Source: Methylobacterium frigidaeris
GTDB lineage: Bacteria; Pseudomonadota; Alphaproteobacteria; Rhizobiales; Beijerinckiaceae
DNA: 64,000 bases
Reading direction: 5' to 3'
Assembly (NCBI RefSeq): GCF_022179185.1
Contig: NZ_BPQJ01000003.1
Coordinates: 26,359 to 90,358 of the forward strand
Shown: positions 32,684 through 39,180 of the stretch, piece by piece
Position numbering within the stretch: position 1 is the first letter of the stretch
Layout: every line of letters begins with the position of its first letter
Position numbers and translations under genes: made by a program
Notes under the pieces: generated by a model
What the model saw: only the letters and a program-made list of their open reading frames with translations
What the model was told of the DNA's origin: nothing
The model's database searches: none

Positions 32684-32712
32684 CAGGGCCAAGTGAGTCG
32701 GAGTCACGAGAA

Positions 32713-32961
32713 TCAGAGCCCTGCCGCCTTGCGCAGGGCGGCGTTGATGCGCTCCTGCCAGCCCGGCCCCTCCTCCTGGAAATGGTCGAGCACGTCGCGG
32801 TCGAGGCGGAGGGACACGGTCTCGCGCAGGCCCGGCACGGCGGGCTTCGCGGCGGCCTTCCCGGGCGCCGGGGCCTCCGGCACTTTGCGGGTCACGGCCC
32901 GGAACGCGGCCTCGGCGGCCTGCCGGGGATCGCCGCCGCGGCGGGAACGGTCTGATGTCAT
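32713..32961 (-). CDS. BrnA-type antitoxin, no toxin gene seen
   Basis: 82 residues. The C-terminus ETVSLRLDRDVLDHFQEEGP then WQERINAALRKAAG matches the ribbon-helix-helix region of BrnA antitoxins. The N-terminal half is a basic Ala/Pro-rich stretch. BrnA normally follows brnT in an operon, but upstream on this strand (32962-33447) there is no BrnT-like frame, so it is an orphan. GGAGGA lies 6-8 bases before the ATG. Confidence 0.75.
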   Translation of the reverse strand: MTSDRSRRGGDPRQAAEAAFRAVTRKVPEAPAPGKAAAKPAVPGLRETVSLRLDRDVLDHFQEEGPGWQERINAALRKAAGL

Positions 32962-33447
32962 CGGGTCCTCCTGGGGATGGCCCTACCACGGCACAGACCA
33001 TCACGAAACGAGGGCCGACAACGACGAAGGCCCGCCGGCGCACCGACGAGCCTTAAGGGGCAGGGTCCACGTTTCAGGGTGCGGGTGGTTTCGCACGGCA
33101 CGATTGCGATGGCCGACTCGGCCCCGTACCGTATTCAGCCCGCCCTGAAGCCACTATCCCTGTCGATCGTAGTCCGGTGGAGTTTCCTGGTCACCGGCAT
33201 CGGTATGTGTCGCGTGAGGGCTGCAACCTTGAGAATTCATGGCCACCTCCTCGAGTTCGACTCGACGAGGACTATGCTGCCCCTCCGCGGAGGGACGGTC
33301 AAGAGGGATTTGTAGCCGACTTTTTTCGACTGCCGCGCTGGAACAAAAACCTAAGGAGAGGTTAAGGGCTGACGTGCCGGGCCGTCCCGCTGGAGGGTCA
33401 CGCCACATCGAAGGGTATGCGACGTCGGGGTCGTGGGGCGTCGAGGG
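32962..33447. other. 486-base non-coding stretch
   Basis: No supported gene. It has lower GC than its surroundings in the middle (33150-33360) and two perfect dyads: CCCTCCGCGGAGGG at 33281-33294, and TCGAGTTCGACTCGA within 33248-33271. Near 33392 and 33445 the motif GAGGGTCACGC appears twice. Short frames here lack protein-like composition. Confidence 0.5.
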
Positions 33448-33936
33448 TCACGCGACGTGCAGGATGGCGTCCTTTACCACCCGAGCGACGATGTCGCAGT
33501 TCAGGGCGCTCGCGGCGCAGTGGGTGACCTGCCGGTCGGAATGGTCGTGGTCGAGGCGCGGGTCGCAGGCGCTGGCCAGGAAGTAGCCCGAATCCGTGAT
33601 GCTCATGACGTAGACGTCCGAGGCCTGGCCGGTATGCCGGTTGATCAGCATGAACTGGGTGTAGGCCTGCTCGAAATCGGGCCGGCCGCGCAAGGAAGGC
33701 CCGCGCTCGATCAGCACCCCGTGGGAGCTGAGCTGGCTGGCCGCCGCCGCCAGCACCTCGGCGGCGATGTCGCGCAGGAGCGCCACGCGCTGCGCGTCCT
33801 CGGCGGAGAGCGGCGCCTCGTCCTGAGGCTCGGGCGCCGAATAGGCCTCGCGGCGCCGCCGCTGCTCCTCGAAGAAGCTCCCGAAATCCGACAGCACCAC
33901 GTCCGGGCACCGGGGAACCGCCCTGGTCTCCGTCAT
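33448..33936 (-). CDS. Hypothetical protein
   Basis: 162 residues beginning MTETRAVPRCPDVVLSDFGS, with GGGAG about 11 bases before the ATG at 33936, which decides the start over longer frames. A charged stretch (EEQRRRREAYSAPEPQDEAP) is followed by a helical region (VALLRDIAAEVLAAAASQL). A C-terminal half has regular strand/helix alternation (QFMLINRHTGQASDVYVMSI and ACDPRLDHDHSDRQ). No family is recognised. It stands alone, just upstream on the minus strand of a low-GC gap and downstream of the T2SS block. Confidence 0.65.
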   Translation of the reverse strand: MTETRAVPRCPDVVLSDFGSFFEEQRRRREAYSAPEPQDEAPLSAEDAQRVALLRDIAAEVLAAAASQLSSHGVLIERGPSLRGRPDFEQAYTQFMLINRHTGQASDVYVMSITDSGYFLASACDPRLDHDHSDRQVTHCAASALNCDIVARVVKDAILHVA

Positions 33937-34111
33937 CGCACCGTGCTCCCTTCGTCTTCGGAGTCGTCCAACAACTCGGCTCAAGCTTAACTCGCGCCAC
34001 CGCCCGGTAGATCCTGCTCGATCACGGACGAGGACACGGTTCTTGCGGTGACTTCCCCTCGGAGACGACTCCGGCGGACCTTCGGGGCCGCCGGCGACCA
34101 CCGTGCGGCGG

Positions 34112-35038
34112 TCAGGGACGTGACGCAAGGGCCGCCGCCAGCAGCGCGCAGGCGGCATGGCCCGCACCGCCGACGAGGTCTGCCGCGACGGTCTGCTGCC
34201 AGACGAGGAAGCCGCCGCTGCCGAGATTGAGGATCGCCGACCGCCCGGCCCGGGCGCGGCCCTCCTCCACGACGACCGAGAGACGGAACATCTGCCGCTG
34301 CGACGGGACCGGCCCGGCGGAGCCCGGCAGCGAGCGGATCGCGGACGGGTTGACCCGCCGCACCAGGGCCGCGAGGTCGAAGCGGCCGCCCTCGTTGTAG
34401 ACCGTCAGTGCCGGCCGCAGGCGGGCCGCCAGGGTGGGCGTCATCGAGGGCAGGCGGTCGATCTCGTCGATGCTGGCGAAGGGCGCGTTGCGCGGGCCCC
34501 AGGGCAGGCCCCGGGCGCGGTATTGCGGCAGTTCCGCGCCGCCATTCGGCTCCGGCGCGTCGTCCGGGTCACGGTAGTCGACGATCTCGGCGCCGAGCGC
34601 CAGCGCCTCCCGGTCCGGCAAGCCGAGGAGCCGGAAGGCCTCCTCCACCGCCGGGCGCGGCGTGGCGTTGAGGTCGATCAGGGTGCCCTGATCCTGGAGC
34701 GACACGAACGCCGTGCGCCCCGGTGCCAGCGGGCAGGCGGTCACGGTACCGTCCTGCGGCAGGCCGGTGCCGACCCGGCGATGGGTCCGCCCCAGATCGA
34801 GCTCGTAGGCGATCAGGCGGGCGATCCCGTCCGCCGCGCCCTGAAGCCGCACCACCTCGGTCCGGGCCTGGGCGAGACCGGTGGCGGAGCGGACCTGCAG
34901 GATCGCCGCCGCCAGGACCGCGCCGACGACGATGAAGATGGCCAGCACCGACAGGAGTACGAAGCCGGCCTCGCCCTCCCCGGACTGGCTCGGTGCGCTC
35001 ACGGGCCGGCGTCGAGGGCGATCAGGAGGGGGGGCCAT
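34112..35038 (-). CDS. gspK: Type II secretion minor pseudopilin GspK
   Basis: 308 residues. The N-terminal hydrophobic helix (GFVLLSVLAIFIVVGAVLAA) follows a charged leader ending EGEAG, the prepilin-type cleavage context. The large alpha-helical domain of GspK follows, with LNATPRPAVEEAFRLLGLPD, YRDPDDAPEPNGGAE and FASIDEIDRLPSMTPTLAAR. GspK caps the pseudopilus tip with GspI and GspJ, whose genes lie directly upstream. It is last gene of the minus-strand block and overlaps gspJ by 40 bases at the DNA level. Confidence 0.92.
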   Translation of the reverse strand: MAPPPDRPRRRPVSAPSQSGEGEAGFVLLSVLAIFIVVGAVLAAAILQVRSATGLAQARTEVVRLQGAADGIARLIAYELDLGRTHRRVGTGLPQDGTVTACPLAPGRTAFVSLQDQGTLIDLNATPRPAVEEAFRLLGLPDREALALGAEIVDYRDPDDAPEPNGGAELPQYRARGLPWGPRNAPFASIDEIDRLPSMTPTLAARLRPALTVYNEGGRFDLAALVRRVNPSAIRSLPGSAGPVPSQRQMFRLSVVVEEGRARAGRSAILNLGSGGFLVWQQTVAADLVGGAGHAACALLAAALASRP

Positions 35039-35616
35039 CGGCGGCTATCCGCGGGAGGAAAGGCGACCTGGATCTCGACCAGGAGCGGCGGCCGGTCCGG
35101 CCGCGACCAGGCCGGCAGCCAGAGCGGCCGGGCGCCATCGGCAGGGGCGCCGTAATACCGGAACCCGAGGCCGGCGATCCGCCCGAGGATCGCCTCCCTG
35201 CGCGTCGTCGCCGGCTGTCCCGGCAGCGCCTCCGCCTCGCTGCGGCTCTCCAGGAGATCGTCGGCGCCGCGCCCGCCGGGCACCCGGGTGAGTGTCACGG
35301 TGATTTCGGTCGGACGCTCGAGCGTCTGGTCGGGAGCGAGCGCCGCGACGAGCCCGTCCGGCCCGCCGCGCAGGGTCGGCCGCCGGCCGTCGGGGCGGCG
35401 CTGCGCCAGGCTGCCGAGGGTGCGCCGCAGGTGGTCGCGGACCGACTGCACCTCCTCGGCCCCCGCCGCCCGGGCCGCGGCGGCGGAGGCCCCGCCGGCG
35501 ATCCGCACGGCGTTGAGCAGCAGCACCCCGATCAGCCCCGCCAGCGCGAGGCAGACCAGGGTCTCGACGAGGGTGAACCCGGCCTGCCGCGCGGTGGCGT
35601 CCGAGTCCCGGCTCAT
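34999..35616 (-). CDS. gspJ: Type II secretion minor pseudopilin GspJ
   Basis: 205 residues. The prepilin leader ends with QAG and is followed by FTLVETLVCLALAGLIGVLL, with the conserved Glu at position five of the mature protein. The rest fits GspJ: VQSVRDHLRRTLGSLAQRRP and a C-terminal FRYYGAPADGARPLWLPAW. The ATG at 35616 overlaps the gspI stop by 4 bases. Together with H, I and K it forms the minor pseudopilin set. Confidence 0.9.
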   Translation of the reverse strand: MSRDSDATARQAGFTLVETLVCLALAGLIGVLLLNAVRIAGGASAAAARAAGAEEVQSVRDHLRRTLGSLAQRRPDGRRPTLRGGPDGLVAALAPDQTLERPTEITVTLTRVPGGRGADDLLESRSEAEALPGQPATTRREAILGRIAGLGFRYYGAPADGARPLWLPAWSRPDRPPLLVEIQVAFPPADSRRWPPLLIALDAGP

Positions 35617-36026
35617 TCCTGCTTCCCCGGAATCAGCGTCGCGTAGAGCGGCACCGCCGAGGGGCCCGTCACCTGGACCTGCCAGAGCGGCGGCATGCGG
35701 CCGAGGCCGAGGGCCGGGCGCAGGTCGGTGACGGCGAGCGTCCAGGGCGTGCCGTCCGAGAACGCGCCCCGGACGAGGCCCGGCCGCAAAGGACCCTCGG
35801 CGAGGCGGCGCAGGACGATCCCCTCCGCTTCGTCGGCAGCGACGCGGCTTGCCTCGATGCGCCGGACTGCGACGGTCGCCGTGCCGGCGATCTGGAACGC
35901 CATGACGGTGGCGGCGGCGGCGATGCCGAACGCGACCAGCACCTCGACGGTGGTGAAGCCTTCCTCGTCGCACGGACCGGCGTGCCGCCACATCCGCCGC
36001 AGCCGTGTCGTGAGGGCCATCGTCAT
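35613..36026 (-). CDS. gspI: Type II secretion minor pseudopilin GspI
   Basis: 137 residues with a basic leader, then EEG-FTTVEVLVAFGIAAAATV (cleavage after Gly, Glu at mature position five). The short mature domain is typical of GspI (EASRVAADEAEGIVLRRLAE and LWQVQVTGPSAVPLYATL). Start and stop overlap gspH and gspJ by 4 bases each, so translation is coupled through the block. Confidence 0.88.
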   Translation of the reverse strand: MTMALTTRLRRMWRHAGPCDEEGFTTVEVLVAFGIAAAATVMAFQIAGTATVAVRRIEASRVAADEAEGIVLRRLAEGPLRPGLVRGAFSDGTPWTLAVTDLRPALGLGRMPPLWQVQVTGPSAVPLYATLIPGKQE

Positions 36027-36556
36027 GGCCCATCCTCCCGGCGCACCCGTCCGGTGAGCGCGCTGACCGACAGAACTCGGCGCGTCCCGCCTCCGCCGAG
36101 CAGGATCCGCCCTCCGGTCGAGCTGCCGTCGGGCAGGAGCCGCACCTCGCCCGGCGTCGGTCGGCCGATCGGGCCGGGCTCGACCGCGACCGCGAGGCCG
36201 CCGACCGGGATCGGGGGCGCGCCTGGGCGGGAGCTGGTGAAGAGATGGCCCTGCGGCTCGAAGGCGAGGCGACCGGCCCGGCCGGAGCGGATCGCCTCGG
36301 CCCGCAGGCGCCCGATCTCGGCGGCGATGGTCTCGGAAGCGAGCAGGGTGCGCCGGTCGAGGGCACCGGGGCCGAGGGACTGGAACGCGACCCCGGCTGC
36401 GAGCGCCAGGATCGCCATCGTCACCAGCATCTCGACGAGGGTGAAGCCCTCTTGGTTGAAGCCCTCTTGGGTGACCTGGGCCAATCCATCTTGGGCCAAT
36501 CCATCTTGGGCCAATTCCCCTCTGGTGAAACCCTCGTGCCCCCCATTCCCGCCCAT
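36023..36556 (-). CDS. gspH: Type II secretion minor pseudopilin GspH with a repeat-built leader
   Basis: 177 residues. The methylated-pilin helix is EGFTLVEMLVTMAILALAAG with cleavage expected between Gly and Phe. The GspH domain follows (SETIAAEIGRLRAEAIRSGR, GEVRLLPDGSSTGGRILLGG). The leader is about 37 residues, much longer than usual, and is made of five-residue repeats: EGFTR, GELAQ, DGLAQ, DGLAQ, VTQ, EGFNQ, then the real site EGFTL. EGF therefore occurs three times. The ATG at 36556 overlaps the stop of the prepilin peptidase gene by one base. Confidence 0.88.
   Translation of the reverse strand: MGGNGGHEGFTRGELAQDGLAQDGLAQVTQEGFNQEGFTLVEMLVTMAILALAAGVAFQSLGPGALDRRTLLASETIAAEIGRLRAEAIRSGRAGRLAFEPQGHLFTSSRPGAPPIPVGGLAVAVEPGPIGRPTPGEVRLLPDGSSTGGRILLGGGGTRRVLSVSALTGRVRREDGP
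36443..36520 (-). repeat. 15-bp minisatellites in the gspH leader
   Basis: Plus-strand sequence shows two units of GAAGCCCTCTTGGTT type (36443-36472) and three of TTGGGCCAATCCATC type (36476-36520). They encode EGFNQ/EGFTL-like and DGLAQ-like pentapeptides on the minus strand. The second unit shares the core TTGG(G)CCAAT with the minisatellite in the Rieske gene at 6410-6479. Confidence 0.8.
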
Positions 36557-37035
36557 CAGCCGGCCGGCCCGATCAGGAGGGCGGCGTGGAGGCCGAGCGC
36601 GAGGAACGGCCCGAACGGCAGGGCGGTCTCGCGCCCGATCGCCCGTCCGGCGAGCGCGAGCAGCCCGACCGCCGCCAGCGCCGACAGGCTTGCCGCGAGA
36701 ACCAGCACCGGCAGGCCGGCGAGTCCCGTCCAGGCGGCGGCGGCGGCGATGAACTTCACGTCGCCGAGCCCGAGCCCGATCCGGCCGCTCGCCCGGGCAT
36801 GCAGGGCGCGCACGGTCCGGAACAGCCCGTAGGCGAGTCCGGCCTGCGCGAGGCCGAGCCCGATCCCCTCGGCCCCGTCCCGCCAGCCGGCGACGGCGAG
36901 ACCGAGGAGGAGCAGCGCGAGGTTGAGCGCATCCGGGATGATGCGGCGGTGCAGGTCGATCAGGCTCGCCGGCAGGGTCAGCGGCAGCGGCAGCAGGGCG
37001 GGCAGTAGGGCGCCGGCGAGGAAGGCGGCCGACAT
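36556..37035 (-). CDS. Short prepilin peptidase (A24 family, GspO-like)
   Basis: 159 residues, multi-spanning. The two aspartates of the A24 active site are in SLIDLHRRIIPDALN and in GLGLGDVKFIAAAAAWTGLA. It lacks the N-terminal methyltransferase domain of full-length GspO/PilD and is closer to the short TadV/CpaA type. Its place directly before gspHIJK implies it processes these pseudopilins. The ATG at 37035 overlaps the stop of the upstream membrane protein gene. Confidence 0.85.
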   Translation of the reverse strand: MSAAFLAGALLPALLPLPLTLPASLIDLHRRIIPDALNLALLLLGLAVAGWRDGAEGIGLGLAQAGLAYGLFRTVRALHARASGRIGLGLGDVKFIAAAAAWTGLAGLPVLVLAASLSALAAVGLLALAGRAIGRETALPFGPFLALGLHAALLIGPAG

Positions 37036-38084
37036 CAGGCGCGTCCAGCCCGGCTGGCCCGGGGGGGCGCCGGCGGGAGGGCGAGGATCCGGTCCGCGGG
37101 GATCCGCGCCGGGGCGACCGCGACGCGGCTCGCCGCCTCCGCTGTCGCGGGTGGCCGCGCGACGGGCGCCGGGATGGCCGGGCGCGCGGCAGGCTCGCCA
37201 AGGCGCTCGAGAAGAGGCTCGGCGAGGGGCGCCGCGGGCTCGCCGCGACGGATCGCAGGCGCGGTCGGGATGTCCGGCGCGCAGGCCTGGGCCTGCGCGG
37301 CACCCTGCACCTGCGGGGATTTGGCGGCCTGCCGCAGGCCCCATTCGCGCAGGTGCAGCCAGTAGAGATAGGCCGCCAGCGAGGCCGTCATGACGCCGGC
37401 GACCCACAGGGCCAGCAGCAGGCCGGCGGGCACGCGGCCGTTCAGCTCGCGCATCAGCCCGAGGGCGAAGGCGGTGTACCAGGACACGCCGGAGACCGCG
37501 CCGGAGACCAGGAAGATGCCGGTGCGCATGCCCGACACGCCGTCGAGCATCGGCCTGCCGATGTCGCGCAGCACGCCCGGCAGCACCACGGCGTGGATCA
37601 CGAGACCGTTGATGGTGAGTGCCAGCACCACCACGATCTTGGCCCAGAGCTTCGGGTTGTCGAGCTTCTCGGGCGATTCCAGCGCGTAGACGGCGAGGAA
37701 GCCGAGCCCAGAGAGCCAGAGCAGGCCGAGGCCGACCGAGACGACCTTGCTGACGAAGAGGAATATGCGGGCGATCTCGCCCGGCAGGCTGCCCCAGCGC
37801 ATCCAGCGCAGGATCCAGAAGTCGAGCATCGTGGCGCCGCCGAGGCCGAAGCACAGGCCGAGGAGGTGCAGGGCGACGAGGAGCGTCAGCACGCGCACCG
37901 GCGGGAACGGCACCGGCATCGGCACCATCAGCGGCTCGGCGGCGAGAGCGCTGCCGCCGAGGACGAGCAGGCCCGCCAGCGAGAGCGCCCCGATCGCCAG
38001 CCCCGCGGTCGCAACCCCCGTGATTCCCTGGACGCGCCGGCGGCCTCCACCCGCGCGGGCCGCGTGTCCGGCTGAGCGGTTCAT
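37035..38084 (-). CDS. Polytopic membrane protein heading the T2SS pseudopilin operon
   Basis: 349 residues. After an N-terminal hydrophobic segment come about six membrane helices: VRVLTLLVALHLLGLCFGLG, IFLFVSKVVSVGLGLLWLSG, LWAKIVVVLALTINGLVIHA, TGIFLVSGAVSGVSWYTAFA, LLLALWVAGVMTASLAAYLY. A roughly 100-residue Ala/Pro/Arg-rich cytoplasmic or periplasmic tail follows. It matches no Gsp subunit I know. It is the first gene of the minus-strand block, coupled to the peptidase, so a T2SS-associated role is suggested by position only. Confidence 0.7.
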   Translation of the reverse strand: MNRSAGHAARAGGGRRRVQGITGVATAGLAIGALSLAGLLVLGGSALAAEPLMVPMPVPFPPVRVLTLLVALHLLGLCFGLGGATMLDFWILRWMRWGSLPGEIARIFLFVSKVVSVGLGLLWLSGLGFLAVYALESPEKLDNPKLWAKIVVVLALTINGLVIHAVVLPGVLRDIGRPMLDGVSGMRTGIFLVSGAVSGVSWYTAFALGLMRELNGRVPAGLLLALWVAGVMTASLAAYLYWLHLREWGLRQAAKSPQVQGAAQAQACAPDIPTAPAIRRGEPAAPLAEPLLERLGEPAARPAIPAPVARPPATAEAASRVAVAPARIPADRILALPPAPPRASRAGRA

Positions 38085-38193
38085 GCGTCTCCCTGCCCTT
38101 TCCCGAAAGGAGCCTCGCCCCAGGAATGACCGTCCCGAGCCCCCTCACATCGAGAGGCATGCCCCAGGGACTTGTTGCCCCAAGGGCCGCGAT

Positions 38194-38210
38194 CATGATC
38201 CTGGATCATG
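38194..38210. promoter_or_regulatory. Perfect 17-bp palindrome between divergent T2SS transcripts
   Basis: CATGATCCTGGATCATG is a perfect inverted repeat (8 + 1 + 8) 110 bases upstream of the minus-strand operon start (38084) and 130 bases upstream of gspG (38340). Its location and symmetry fit an operator for a dimeric regulator controlling both directions. The regulator is not identifiable from the window. Confidence 0.55.
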
Positions 38211-38339
38211 CCCGGAATTGGATAACAAATCCCGACTCTCTCGGTGGCCGGTCCCTTCGTCAGGACCCGCAGTGAGGGGCTTCTTTACGAAGAGACGGCA
38301 CCCTGCGCGCCGATCGTCCATTCGTCCCGAGGCCGCGCG

Positions 38340-38807
38340 ATGTTCATCACAACCCAACCGGATCGCGGGGAGCCGCGAGAGACCCGGTCCGAGGACCGGA
38401 GAGACAGTCAGGCCGGCTTCTCCCTGGTCGAGCTGCTCGTCGTCCTGGCGATCATCGGCATGATCGCCACCATGGTGACGCCGCAGGTGCTGGGTTATCT
38501 CGGCCGCGCCAAGGGCGAGACGGCGCGAATCCAGGTCAAGAACATCGCCCAGGCGGTCGAGCTCTACTACCTCGACCTCGGCGCCTACCCGACGTCCCAG
38601 CAGGGTCTGCAGGCCCTGGTGCAGCCGACCGGCCCGGGCTGGCGCGGCCCCTACGTGCGCGACGCCCGCGGCCTCACAGATCCGTGGGGTCACGCCTACC
38701 TCTACCGCTCCCCCGGCGCTGCCGGCACCCCGTTCGAGGTGTACAGCCTCGGCGCCGACGGCAAGGCCGGAGGCGGCGGCGACCAGGCCGACGTCGCGAG
38801 CAACTGA
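38340..38807 (+). CDS. gspG: Type II secretion major pseudopilin GspG
   Basis: 155 residues. A 26-residue leader (MFITTQPDRGEPRETRSEDR then RDSQAG) precedes the mature FSLVELLVVLAIIGMIATMV with Glu5. The GspG domain is complete: RAKGETARIQVKNIAQAVEL, LDLGAYPTSQQGLQALVQP, and the calcium-site region LTDPWGHAYLYRSPG through EVYSLGADGKAGGGGDQADV. The ATG at 38340 is favoured; the frame stays open 96 bases upstream. GspG forms the pseudopilus body. Confidence 0.94.
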   Translation: MFITTQPDRGEPRETRSEDRRDSQAGFSLVELLVVLAIIGMIATMVTPQVLGYLGRAKGETARIQVKNIAQAVELYYLDLGAYPTSQQGLQALVQPTGPGWRGPYVRDARGLTDPWGHAYLYRSPGAAGTPFEVYSLGADGKAGGGGDQADVASN

Positions 38808-39180
38808 CGGCACGCCCGCGCGATCGCCGACGACGTCGGCCCGCTCTCGCGGTTCGACGAAAGTGCCGCGTATACCCGGTGATCGCCGAGCGTCTTCCCG
38901 GCAGTCGATCGTCCGGGGACGACAGTCCGCAGCTGCCTTGACCCAGTATGATCTGGTCAAAGCCGCGAGCGGACGGCTCCGGTTTCCTCAGCTATGCGTT
39001 GCTGACGTTGAGCCGAGAAGCCGAATGGATGCAGGATCGCTTCGGCATGCTGCATGCGGAGGCTGCCTGTCGGCAGGCGGGCATTGCCCGATACGGGCCA
39101 CCCGGGCGCCCTCAACTCACCGTTAACCATAACTCTCCTAACGTTCGCCCCATCGGCGAGCGGGTGACGGGGACGGCGGG
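38808..39180. other. 373-base gap with a near-perfect dyad, gspG to gspD
   Basis: No supported gene. At 38938-38960 the arms TTGACCCAG and CTGGTCAA flank TATGAT, a near-perfect dyad that could be an operator for gspD. Further on, the gap has lower GC around CCGTTAACCATAACTC (39119-39134), a plausible promoter zone. Confidence 0.45.

Noticed and set aside
33281..33294. Perfect palindrome CCCTCCGCGGAGGG as a terminator
   Set aside because: No loop, no U-tract and no gene ending nearby; kept only as a note in the non-coding stretch.
33154..33408. Minus-strand small frame between BrnA and the hypothetical gene
   Set aside because: Covers palindromes and low-GC DNA, with no protein-like features.
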